Source of the DNA: Chimonanthus salicifolius
Taxonomy: Eukaryota; Streptophyta; Magnoliopsida; Laurales; Calycanthaceae
Assembly: GCA_013350335.1 (NCBI GenBank)
Contig: CM023534.1
Span: 6,167,542 to 6,231,541 of the forward strand
Direction of reading: 5' to 3'
DNA: 64,000 bases
The notes under the pieces are model-generated. The model was not told the origin of the DNA. It saw only the letters and a program-made list of their open reading frames with translations, and did not search any database. Position numbers and translations under genes: made by a program. Positions 1 to 12,900 of this stretch are shown here, one piece after another. Each line of letters starts with the position of its first letter. Within the stretch, counting starts at the first letter, position 1.

Positions 1-953
1 TTTCAATGAAATCCAATTGGATTCTAATATTTTCCCATCTATCCTTGTGGAAAAGAGACATTTAGTCTGAAGAATACATGAAGACATTCATATAATAAAG
101 TTCAAGAAATGTTGGCTTTGACCACCGTTGATTCAATGGTTCTGACAAGAATGGTTTAGATATTTTTTCTCGAGTTCCTTGTATCCTTGTTTATTCTGGG
201 TTTTTTGTTTGGCCTTGTCTTGGGCTTGTTTTGGTTGTATTCTTTCTCCAATCAATAAATTTGTTGTCTTCAAAAAAAAAAAAAGAATGTTCAGATATTT
301 AGTATGAAGAATATATGGAGATACTTAATCCTATAAGCAAGTTCAAAGTAGTCCAACGAGAATCATTGCAAAGGAAGAGAAGGCATTATGTTCCAATCTT
401 TATTGAAAAATGAAGGCTTACTAAAGACTTTTTCAAGGGCGAAAATCATAGAGTTAACATGATTCGGTGCATGTGAAATATCAGCTACCCCCTTGTGGTC
501 CTCTACACATTTCACATGTTGATGCATTTATTTTTGATTGATTGTTTTGAAAGCATGTCTTGCTAAGTGTATTTTGCTATTGCAACTCTTTCACTAATAA
601 AGGGTCTTTTAGATATTTAATGTTTGGAGAAGGGGTTTTGGCAATTGTGACAAAAGATTGGAAAGAAAGGGTGGGGTGGGGGACAATGGTCAGGATAAGC
701 TGTTGGATAATGTTTGCAATTGGAGTGGGTAAAAATCTTTTTCAATTGGGCACTGGACAATGTTCTGTTTGTACTGGCTAAAAATGAAACAATGGTTAGT
801 GAAAATGATATTAAGGGAAAAAGTGGAAAAAAAAATTCAATTGCTACTATAGTTTTTATTTATAGTATATACCGATCTGATTATGAGAGGGACTACATAA
901 TATCACTTTGTGTTATTTGTTTGTGATGACTATTATATGAAATGATATTCCAG
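1..953 (+). other. intron of the RabGAP gene, no coding sequence seen
   Basis: This stretch precedes the first recognisable exon and ends in the AG acceptor at 952-953. It holds one poly(A)-ended retroposon fragment (166-283) and otherwise AT-rich DNA with short chance ORFs. Confidence 0.7.
166..283 (+). mobile_element. 3' end of a LINE-like retroposon
   Basis: A T/G-rich segment ends in a 13-base A run (272-284). An imperfect direct repeat borders it: AGAATGGTTTAGATATTT at 148-165 and AGAATGTTCAGATATTT at 284-300. Size, A tail and repeat fit a 5'-truncated target-primed insertion that has since diverged. Confidence 0.5.
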
Positions 954-3900
954 GTCTGGGGATGATGCCAACGTCTTTCTTGTGAATGATCTTCAAGATC
1001 CACTCCAGGTGCACTTTTTACTGATTAATTGTTGATTTGTTTCTTATGATGTCATTTACAGTCAATCATTTGCAGGAATTTTCCAGATGCCTTTCATCAT
1101 GTTGTAGTTCAATTTTTTTTTTTTTTTTAAGATAAAAATTTATTGAAGAGCCTCAAGATGAGTGCCGAACCTATAGAAGGCCATACAAGGGAAAGAGACA
1201 TGAGAAGCTAATGCCCAAAAACTTAAAAAAAATATACAATATGGAAACAATTAAGATAAGGACTTAAGATAAGCACTCTATCCACACACTGGAGATCTGA
1301 TTTAGAGACTCCTTCAGACTCCTTCTGAGTGGAGGCCCAAGAAATGGATTTGCAACTTAGCACACAGGGCCACCATTGGGAAATTTTCCAATTTGTCCTG
1401 ATAAGACATTATTCAAAGTAGTTCATTTTTTGTCCTATTACTTTTTAAATGTTTTTCACATGGTCATACTTGAAGGGTTCATTTTCCTCTGTACCTCTTC
1501 AATTCTCTCTAAATTTGAAGCATTTATGTGGTGTTTGTCATTTTCTGTAACGCCCCATTCTTTTTCACTTGCATAAATCAGAGTATATATATATATATAT
1601 ATATATATGTAAGTGAGAGAGGATGGGCCGTTACGACGCGAGTCAAGTTCAAGTTTCTAAAACCCGACCCTTGACTGGCCACTATTATGTGTGCGTGGAC
1701 TAAGTCCACTAAAACATTTACACACGCTTATCTTATTACTTACGGAATAATTTATATGAATACGATGCTATTCATTTTCTTAACATCATTAGGCAAGGAA
1801 AGCCAATCACCATAAAAATTAAATAAAACTAAAGATTATCAAACCATAGCAAATAAGTTCTAAAGTGTCCCAAATAGTCTAAAATATTACAACCCAAAAT
1901 GCAAGCCCTCCGAATACATCGTTGAAATCAAAACTAAGCAAATTAAACTTCAATCTTCCAAGCTCCTACTAATCCTTTTTCCGTCACGCTTGGCTCCCTT
2001 CCAGTTCGACGTTTTTTTCCTTAGCATTTCCTGTTTCAACATCTATATGGTAGAAGTAGGGCATTAGTCAATATGCCCAGTAGGTATTCCAATTAGGGTT
2101 AGGGTACACATAGGAGTAATATTAGAATATCATAAATCAAGGGTTTATATATCATTAATGGCATATTTGTAAAAATATCTTGTAAGTAATAAAACAATGC
2201 ATGACGTCCATATCATAATCATGCTAACATAAGTGTCATGTCATGGGTGTCAATGCCAAATGAAATCCCACCCAATGTCCATACCGAATCACATCATAAA
2301 TCAATCAATGGTTTCCTTGGCCAATTATGTTGATGCAGGACAATTAATAGGGTGACCCTAAATGTCTAATGTTGTCTCTAAAAATTAAAAGGGATAAAAA
2401 TAATGTACCTGAAACTAGTATGGGCTGAAATTACAATTCAATTAATAAATATAACTAATGAATATAAAATTTACCATAAATAAATATGCAAATACTGGTA
2501 ATAAGAATAAGATGTGAATAAGAGGTGAATGCAACATAAACACGTGGGCTGAACTTAAGGGATACGGATGGAATTAGATGAAAGGATGGCTTAGGGCAAC
2601 AAAGGGAGTTACGGCAGCAAAAAGAGAAAAGAAAAGAAGGGGACGGCAGCAGGAAGGGTTTTCTGAAATTACGGAAGCACGGGAAGAAGGCAATGGGATC
2701 GAAGGTGAAGAAGGAGCAAAGAAAAGAGAGAAGAGAGACAGAAGATGAAGAAGAAGAAGAAGAACTAAGTACCTGAAGAAGAAATAAGGCTCACACCAAG
2801 CCTCACGCCAAGTCTCTCAGCTTAAGGAATCACTCCCGAATATGAAAATCGCATCTTACAAGGTATTTTTTTGCGAAAATCTCAATCTTTATTTCTTAAA
2901 ATCTATCATTGCCTCATGGAGGCTACAACTTATATAAACATCTCCTTACTAAAAATAAACCTATCTACAAATAACAATGGAAAACGAAAATAACCAAAAT
3001 ACGAAAATGGAAAGCAAAGTAAATGGAAAGTCCGGATCTGAAGAATCTAGAGAATGCTCCGCATCATATGTCCACAGTGTTTGAGGCGTCAACCACCAGG
3101 GCACTGTATACCCATCCACAAACTAACCGGGATTGCCGGTGGAGTGTGGGCTCTTCCCGCTGCGTAGGGTTTCGGGACTGACTACCCAGGAGCTCTTTGG
3201 TCCAATTACGCCGTACTTTTCTATCAACCTGGATGCACTCAAATCTCAACGGTTCATATAGCTTCATATAAGCTAATCTCAAGCCCAAGTCTTGTCCGGA
3301 CTTGGCTTGTTGGTCATATGTGTTCCCTCCCATGCCATGCATGAGGTAATGTATGCAAGAATGCCATTTCATTTAAAATACATCATATAATTGAAAATCA
3401 ACTCATAATCATATACAATTTATTTAGCCAATGTATTCATCATATTTTGAATAAAACAAGTGTCATATTATACTCCATAGTGTTCTCAATGAGGTAGGAA
3501 TCCTAGCAATGTTCGATGTACTATCCTTTCTTGTCTTGCAAGGATAACGCTAACGGTCACGTGAGATGAATCGCGATCCCTTTGTGAGCCTCTTTACCTC
3601 ATCAAATTCAAACATACATATTAGTTTGATTTTCCATTTTAATTTCATCATTCCTATTTCCATCTAAGTTCCATGTCCATTTCTCAACGCATTTACGCAT
3701 CATATTCCTTAAACCGGTTAAGACCCTCAATGGGGTTCATGTTCACAAAAACCCATCAATGGGGTTCAGCCATACAACATGGCCAAACCTCATTCTTTGA
3801 TTGTTGACCCTCTTTTTAATCCTTATATTATTTTAAAAATGCGAGTCAGTCATCATTCAATTTTTTTTTTTTTCCATTTCTTAATCTAATAATTCCAAGT

Positions 3901-6900
3901 TAGTCATTTAACCTTTAAACATACATAGATCCATAAAATCATCCATTTCAACTTTTTAATTTCAAATTCAATTAAATTGTAATCTAAGTGGGCCCATCTA
4001 ATAAATTTATAAGCCAAGGAAAATCCGGGGTGTTACATTTTCTGATTATTGTTTAGGTTGTTTTGAAGACTTTTAATGGGTATGACTCTTCCTTGAAGTT
4101 TCATGGTGCAAACTTTAGTTTAGGGAAGCTAATTTATTTCTCATGTGAAGAGGTGAATATTCTGTTGTGCCATTTAGGTTAGTAATTTGTAGTGTTGGTT
4201 TTGAGGGTCTATTTAGAAACTTTTTCCGTTGAGAGTGAATTTTTATTGACTTCCTCTAGATGCCGTTTCTCTTTAGGATCTATTCAAGGAATTTAACATT
4301 GTATTTCTTGTGTAAATAATGAGTGTTCAGAAACACTTGCTAGTGTTTTTGGAACACCATTTTGCTTGGAAATTTGCATGTGTTGGATTTCCAGTATCAT
4401 TTTGGTGAGCCTTTTGCCATGTATATATATTTTTTTATCTAACTTCTGTATAAACCTTTCTAATGCAATGGTCATGACCTTGACTGTTACCATAATTACA
4501 GAACTCCTGTGTTCATGCAACTGGTTGGAGACAAGCATAATAAATGTAAAATTTGTTTCATATCAGTGAATCTTATGCTGGAGGCATTCTCAAAATTATA
4601 CATATATACTTCAGAGGTTTTCCCTTACTTTGTCTCTGTCAACAAACAATTTGAAATACCTCGAATTTTTCAGAACAGGTTTGAGCCAAATAGCAGCAAT
4701 TCGAAGCTCTTCTTTTGGACTCAATCGTATGGATATGTAAAATACAAGATTTCCAATCCTAGTAGTAGCAGCGAAACAAACCAAACATGTGTGGTTACAT
4801 GGTCTTTACATTTGGTTTTCTAATGAATGACTAGATTCTTTCTTTCAATTTTTTTTTACTGCAGAGAAGCCTCTCTTCGTTGGAGTTGCCTAGGGCTGTT
4901 TCTGTTGCAAATGCAACATCAAGTATTTCAGCAAATTCTGTTCCTTCAGTTGAAGATTCTGACAGGCTTGATAGGGATACCATTGGTGGCAGTTCCAGAT
5001 TGTATGATGGTAATGCAAGAAACAGGCAGAAATCGAATGATTCTGCTCGTGATCTCTCAATTCATGTCTTGGAGAAATTTTCACTTGTCACCAAATTTGC
5101 CCGCGAAACCACCTCACATCTTTTTGGCGAAAATCTTAGTGATAGCTTCAATGCATATGATAAAAAGCCTCAGCTCCAGTCTATTCCATCCAATGTAGAT
5201 AATAAAGGACCTGAGGACAAAAATAAATGTCTGGGTGAAACAGCTGTGATCTCGAATCCTTCGGAGGTTAGTGTTTATTCCTTTATGATCATTTGCAATG
5301 TAATTTCTTTTGGTAAAGTTGACACGTGTTCTATGTGTGGGATTCCTATTGCATCTCATGGTCAAATGTTTTATTCTTTGAAATGCTAGTGTTCTTGAAA
5401 TAGAAAGGGAGGGCAAAAACTTCTGTTGTAATATTTTACTTTGAATATCTTGTAATACATTCTTGTAGAACATATGTTCTCCATTTTGAACGTGGAGTAT
5501 TAAGGTTCTTTTTTACATCTTTGTGGCAGTTTAAAAAGTTTTATTTGCCTCAGCAGTAGTGTTTTGTTACTGCTAAAAAAAAAAAGCAGTAGTGTTTTGA
5601 AGACTGCTGCTGTTTGTGGTCCTTACTTGCTCTTCATATTTTCAGTTTTTCACTTCACCTACTTTTCATGTTTTTAGAGTAGTGTAAGTATTTCTATTTT
5701 ATTTTTATCCAGCATATTTTGTGCCTCAATTGTAATATTTTCTACACGTTAAAGGGAAAAATCCAGAAATTCTGGTTATTTGAGCCCAAAACAACCTTAG
5801 CCTCTGACTTGTCTGCTGCCATTTTCTAGTTGGATTGACAAAAGAGTGATCATATCTTTTTAGCTACACTATTTTTGCAAGTCAGGCCACAAATTACAAC
5901 TGGCATCTTCTAGGAGCTTTAACTAAGAAAGTACATGGATTTCAGAGGTACATTTGAACTTTTTTTTTTTCCGAAAGGTAGATACATTTGAACTTTTCTA
6001 CATAGGAAAGGGAAACAATTCGAATGGTGTAGGTATAGTAATTGATGGGGATTTAAGAGAGAGTAGCATAAGTAAAGAGAAAAATTGGTAGGATCATAAT
6101 GTTAAAAATTATATTAGGTAAAGAGACCTTAAATATTTTTGAAGTGCATACTCAATTAAGTTTAAGCTAAGTTGAGAAAAAGGATTTTTGGAGTGGATTA
6201 GGTGAACTAGTGAAAGACTGCAAGGCATACCTATTTGAGAAAATATAATAATTGGGGGATACTTAAATGGATATGTAGGGAATCTAAATGATGGTTTTAG
6301 AGGTTTACATGGTGGGCAAGGTCGAGAGATGTAGGGAGAAGAGGGAAAGGAGAGAGCACACCCTGGAGAGAGATGCAGGTAGTCAAGGAGGCCACAAAGG
6401 GATCAATGAGGGGCCCAGAGCAAGCACGGTGGGGGAGGCTAGATTCAGGTGTCTGGAAGATGACAACGGGCAACTTATGGAGGTGCTTCGATCACTCTAT
6501 TTGTAGCAATTTTTTCGGAGTTGACGACCCGAAGTTGGTTGAAAGGGCTTTTCAGACAATGGGGAACGGTTATGGATGTCTTCATCCCTAGAAATAAAGA
6601 CTCGACAGGAAGGGTATTTGACTTTATCGGAATGGAAAATGGAAAGCAAGCAGAGAGGGTCAAAGAATGGAAAGGAAAAAAGAAACTATGTGAAGGAAAA
6701 AACTGGGCAAATGTAGTTGGGGAATCTTCAGTAGAAGGAGAGAATGGGACAAAGAGGATGAAGAACTGCTCAAACCTGGATGGTAAAGTCATATAGTTGA
6801 TGGTAGATCAAGAATATGAAAAAGGGATCAGGGACTGGCTTTCAAGCGGGATTTCTCACCTCCTGAAGAGAGGGCTTCAATGATCACATTTGCTTGATTG

Positions 6901-9900
6901 GAGATAATTGCTTCCTTGTGAGCCTGAAGACAGAGGAGGAGGTACAAAGACTTGGAAAAACCCCTCAAAATCTTGGTAGGCTTCGGATCTTGGGAAGATA
7001 GCATTCCAACTTCTTTGAGCACTCGAGGAGGGGATGGCTTTATTGCTCTAGCTTTCCAATTCATTGTTGGACGGAAAAAACTAATTACAGCTTTTAGTAG
7101 CAAGCTTGGAAGACTCGTGGAGATCGACAATCGAAGTCTCAGAAGGGAGGATTGCTCAGTTCTGAAAATCTTTGTGGAGGTTGGTATCCACCACCACATA
7201 CCATCGATTGCTACCCTCCTCTTGAAGGGGAATCATTTTTTGTCTCGATCAAGGAAAAGATGCAGGATTCCTTCAAGTTGACAGGTTTAGGGTCGGATTC
7301 CTTCATGGAAAGCCAATTTCCTCTGTCGGAGAGAGTGGAAAGTCGACCATTGGAGCCAGAGACACATGGCAACAATGCACATGCTAGGTTGCCTATGAGG
7401 GTAGCAGAGGAAGGCGATATGGCAGGCAAGGATAGGGGTTTGGATCCGCAGTACTTCGCACGTATGCAGAAATTGCTAAATGCTACTCTCTGGAATTGGT
7501 TCATGGGCTAGTTTGTCGGGTATGGGACGAGGCTTGGAGACAACTAGATGGGATAGGCCCTGGCATAGAAGGATTTCCAGGATGAAGCCAACTTCAGAGG
7601 GCCCAAGAACTCACTGGACCTTATCCAGCCAAGCCCAGGGGAAGCATCTTATCCCCCTGGACTGGGCAGAATTCAGGTCAAAGAAAAGGGGAAACACAGA
7701 GAGGAGCAAGGATTCATTGGAATTGAAGGAGCCATTGATGTCAAATTGAGACCAGGCAATTCCCATCCAAACGAGGTAGACTCTGAGGGGAGGAACGAAC
7801 CCGTGCCGGTGGAATCCATCAAAGGCAATGGTGGTAGGGATAAAGACTATCAATCAGACTGGAATTGATGAAGGGACTGGGTCTGATGCCGATCTCTCTG
7901 AAGAAGGTGAACGTGGTGTTAGTTTCCAGTTATCAAGGAAACAAGGAAGACAACTTCAGATGGTCGTTGTCTAGGGAATGGAGTGGATGTGCTAGGGGAA
8001 GGACTCTCGTTGTATGAGGTAGACGTTGAAGGCGATGGGAACAAATTGGGAAGAAGCTGGGTGACACACTTCTTGGAGGCAGATTGCAAGGTCTGTAGAA
8101 TAGGGGATAAGAGGATGGGGTGGAAATCCTAAAAATTGGCAAGGCACTAGGGATACATTTCAATGAAATTGGGATAGCACTTCGGTGGGCTGAAGAAAGA
8201 GACATGTCTTCATCCTCATCCAAAACAACCGAAAGAAGCTCCAACCCATCACTTTTTATGGGAAGAAACATTTTTTTAAAATACACTATTATCGGAGAAA
8301 GGTTTGGGAAGGAGAAAGGGGGCTATCAGTGGTGATCAATGAAGATTCTCACATGGAATATTAGGGGTCTAGGATTTTGGGAGAAAAGAGGGGTAATAAG
8401 CAGGTTTATCAGAAAACACACGGTCGATCTTTTATTCAACCAAGAATCAAAGAGGAAGAGATTTCACCAACATTAATTAGAGAATTGTGGGGAAGAAATG
8501 AGGTTGAATTTTTCGACAAGCCTTCTGTGGGGCAATCCGGTGGCTTGATCATCTTATGGAATCCCATGACTTTGGAAGTGACAAACAAGAGAATGGATTC
8601 TCACTCCATTTCAGTCAAAGGAAGATTGAAAAATGAAGGTTTGGAGGTTGGTTTGACTAATGTATATAGCCCCAATCTTGAAAATGATAAAGAGAGTTTT
8701 GGTTGGAACTAGAGGATTTTAAAGTGTGGAGTCCTAAAGAGTGGTGCATAGGAGGGACTTCAATGTAATAAATAAGATACCCATTGTAGAAGAAAGGGGA
8801 TATACCAGAGCAATGTAGCAATTCTCAGATTTCATTGAGAGGAATGATCTTGTTGATTATCCTTTAACAGGCGGCCGTTTCATGTGGTCGAATGGCCAGA
8901 CGAGACCAGCTATGAGTAGGTTGGACAAATTCTTATCCTCTGTTGAATGGGAAGAAGTTGTTCCAAATGGGAGCCAAATTAAGCTCTTCAGCTCATTGTC
9001 CAATCATGCTTCGATCCTCTTTCATTCGGAGGAGGTTGGTTGGGGTCCAAAACCATTTAAATTCAACAATGTATGGTTGGACCACCCAAAGTTCAAGGAG
9101 ATGGTCAAACAGTGGTGGGAAAGCTTCTCAATCCAAGGTTGGGTAGCTTTTGTGGTATCAAGGAAACTTATACTCTTGAAATCTAGAATTAAGAAGTGGG
9201 TCAAGTCGAGTGGGAGACCCATTGGGGATAGAGAGGAGGTAGCATTGCGAGAACGGGAAGAATGGGATAGATTGGAGGGACAAGGATTTGGAAGAGGAGT
9301 TGTTGTGTAAAAAAGACTACTAAGTGGTAATGAAGGACGTTGATGTGTGTGAGACCTAGTGTCTGACAGTATGGTACACTATGTTGAGTGTTAACATGTG
9401 ATTAACTAATGTTTGATAATCCATGTTATATTGTGATTATGATATGCATGCATTGGTTGAAAATAACATGATATGTCATACGTATGCATATTCAGATGTG
9501 TGTATATATGTGTTGTTTCTTTTCATTGGGTTGGCTAGCTCACTCCTCACAGATTTCAGGAACTCCTATCGAGGAGGGGTTAGACAAACCCCAGGAAATG
9601 GCGTATGTCAGAGCCTAAGTCAGAAGAAGACCTTTATATGTATTTGATAGAGAAACATTTTTACCTTTGGGATTTGTAATAATGTTTATGTATTTAAATC
9701 CCCGGTTGGGTTTTGAGTTGTAATAGATTACTTGAGTAAGGTTATTTATACTTTTTACGCTTCAACATTGTGTGATTGTGGTTCACGTGCAGTGACGCAT
9801 GAAAAGCGTTGGCCACGTGTGAGTTATGGTTGAGAAAAAAAATAATCATGTGTCCCGCGGGGTGGGGCGTGATAGGATCATCTCTCCGGGTACCATCTAA

Positions 9901-12900
9901 CCTAAACTTTCCTTTCTTTTCTTGTCACTGTATCACTACCTTGAGGCCTAGTGTACTCCCCTCCCTTACTTTGATGCATTTGCCGAACTTGTTCTTGAGT
10001 CTAGCCCCCTATAGGAGGCTAGTCATTGGGGTAGAATATTTCCTTTTAGTACTTTGCGAGTGGCCTTTTTTAGGGACGATAGGGTAGATAGATCGATTAT
10101 GAATGGAATTAAATTTAGAAGGATTAGCGAGGAGAGGAGGGTGGCTGAAGAGGGACTTTAGCATGGAGGAAGTTTAGTTGGCCTTAGTTAACATAGAGGG
10201 AGATAAATCTCTTGGACTGGACGGTTTCAATTTTAGGTTCATTAAATCTTGTTGGGATATAGTGGATCTGGAGTTTTTCAAGATCTTTATAGAATTTATG
10301 AGAATGGTATAATTAATAAGGGATTGAAAAATTCTTTCATTGACCTTGTTCCGAAAAGGGAAAGACCATCAAAGCTTTCGCGCTACAAATTGACCAGTCT
10401 AATAGGCTGTGTATATAAATTAGTGGCTTAAGTCCTAGCTGGTAGATTGAAAGAGGTTCTTTCGGAGATCATTGGAGACTCTCAAGGTGCTTTTGTGGAG
10501 GACAAACAAATCCTTGACGGAGTCTTCATAGCTAACAAACTTGTCCATATGAGGCATAAGGACAAAAAATCGGGTCTACTGTTCAAAATCAATATAGAGA
10601 AAGCATACTATTATGTGGACTGGAATTTCGTTAGATACTTGTTCGATAGAATGGGCTTGTCCCCTGGTGGAGGAAGTGGATGAGAGCTTGTGTAAAGGGT
10701 TCTTCCTACTCTATATTGGTTAATGGCTCCCCCAGTCAACTCATTGAAGCCCAGAGAGGTCTTTGGCAAAGGGATCATTTTTTTTTTTTTTTTTAAACAT
10801 TAATGACTTAATTCCATTGAAATGAGAAAAGAGAGTAAAAGAGAAGGATCCAAGTATATGAGAGACACACCCAGAACCAAGAAGGAGGAGGAAAAGAAAT
10901 AGGAAAAACAAGAAAAAACATGAACTAAAAGAAAAGATACAACAAAAGAATCCACCCACACAGGATCCAATAAGGAGACCCTTACTCCCCCAACTCTCAA
11001 GGCTGGTGAGATGAAAAGATTTCCAAAGTTGATCTTTGTTTATGAACACCAACTTTTGCCAAGAAGTCTATTACATAATTTGCTGATCGAGGTGTGTGAG
11101 TGAAAGTGATGCCACCCGACTTGCACAACCTCCAAATGTCCCTAACAATACATACAACTTCCACGGGGGGAATTTCCTATTACTAACCCAGGAGATGACA
11201 TTAGTCGAGTCACCTTCAATAATGAGGTTACTGCTCCTAAACCTAGACCAAACTTGAAGTGTTCTCCTAATTGCTTCGGAAAAAACTAGGCAAGGGGATC
11301 CTTTGTCCCCATTTATCTTCATGTTAGTGGATGAGGGCTTAAACAAAATAGTGGAGAAGGCTAGGTCCTTGGGCATTATTAGGGGATTCTCAGTACGAGG
11401 GATTAGACCGGTGGTTACCCACCTACAATTTCAGACGACACTATATTCTTCTGTGAAATAAATAGGGAAGGGGTCCTGGGTATATTGCGGTCTTAAGATG
11501 CTTCGAACTGGTTTAGACTCAGGATAAACATAGGCAAGAGTACCCTAATTGGAATGGCATGGAGGATTTCTCACTTAAGAGCCTAGCAGATGAGATAAGT
11601 TGTGGCATGGGCAAACTACCTTTCACATAGGATTACCAGTAGGGGGAAATCAAGATCCAAGAAATTATGGGCCCCAGTGGTGGAGAAGGTGGAAAAGAAA
11701 CTAGCGGGTTGTGGTAGGAACTATCTTTCCATAGGGGGTAGGTTGATTCTCGTTAAGTGTGTCTTAGGGAATCTTCCTATCTATTACATGTCCATATTCA
11801 CGATGCTAAAAGGAGTAATCAAGAAGTTGGAACAACTTTTCAGAAACTTCCTTTGGGGGGACAAGGATAACAAAAGAAAGTTCACTTGGTTGCTTAGTCA
11901 GAAATGGTCAAACCAAAGCCCTAAAGTAGGTTTGGGGTAGTTCCTCTTCAGGCTAGAAACCAAGCTGTATTATGTAAATGGAGTTGGAGATTTGGTAGAG
12001 AGGGAAGCATTGTGGCATTGAATTCTAATTGCAAGGTATGGGTTAGACTATCTGAGTGATTGGGATCTGGGGGAGAAGGTTGAAAAATATGGGTCTTTGG
12101 AAGAGTCCCCACTTGTGAGATTTGGTCCCTGCCCACGTTCGGAATCTCTAAATTCAACGTAGATGGGGAAACTAGGGGAAAACTGAGGCTGGCTGGGATT
12201 GGAGAGGTTTTATGCAACTTGATCGATGCATCATTCTTACTTTTCTCAGAATCGGTGGATGTGAAAGATTCTAACGAGGCTGAACTTTTAGCTATTAGGA
12301 GAGATTTTGCTCTATGGACCTTCATTGTACATGGCAAATTAAACGTAGAAGGGGATTTGATAAATGTCATCAAATGGGCGAAAGGGAGAAAAAAAGCTTC
12401 TTTGGAAACTGATCACAGTAGTCGGGGAGATTAAGGATTTATGTTCGGGACATGAGGTTTCCTTCGTGCATATTAGATGATTGGTCAATGGGGTCACATA
12501 ATTCTTTCGCAAAGATAGGGATTGACTCGACACTCAAGGGCAATATAGAGCATCATGGGGACTTGATTGTATTTTGTTGCGGAGTTCATAACTTTATGAT
12601 TGTATTTATTTTTATCCTCTTTCCTCTTTGGGTTTAAGCCTCTTAGACCCCTTATGTATTTGTAACCTCTTTCTTTATATTAATATATTATTCATCTTGT
12701 TATTGCTCAAAAAGAAAAAGAAAAAAGAGGTTTACATGGTGGGCATGGTTTGGAGAAAGGAATGAGATAGGAGAATTAAGTTTTGACTTTGCAATGTCCT
12801 TTTATCTGACCATAGGTAATACATATTTCATGAAAAAGAAAAACACCTTGTAACTTTCAAGAGTGAATCTAATAGACAATTTCCCGTTAAGACATAAGGG

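Larger units (their letters stand above)
6319..12725 (+). mobile_element. L1-type LINE, nearly full length but decayed
   Basis: An exact 20-bp target duplication AGAGGTTTACATGGTGGGCA flanks the element (6299-6318 and 12726-12745), and it ends in an A-rich tail. In order it shows an ORF1 RRM-like segment near 6500-6660 (RQWGTVMDVFIPRNKDSTGR), the ORF2 endonuclease start at 8341 (MKILTWNIRGLG, then a QESK motif), endonuclease C-terminal motifs to about 9310, reverse transcriptase from about 10200 (SLGLDGFNFRFIKSC, GAFVEDKQILDGVF), a FADD box near 11428-11440 with one base missing, and a C-terminal RNase H domain near 12150-12420. The KLDxxKAYD region reads KINIEKAYYY, so catalytic aspartates are lost. 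Stops, frameshifts and two internal insertions make it inactive. It lies in a RabGAP intron. Confidence 0.88.

Noticed and set aside
4827..5198. 123-codon frame overlapping the RabGAP exon 4865-5266
   Set aside because: The other frame gives the family sequence (SLSSLELPRAVSVAN) and joins neighbouring exons in phase; this one is a shadow.
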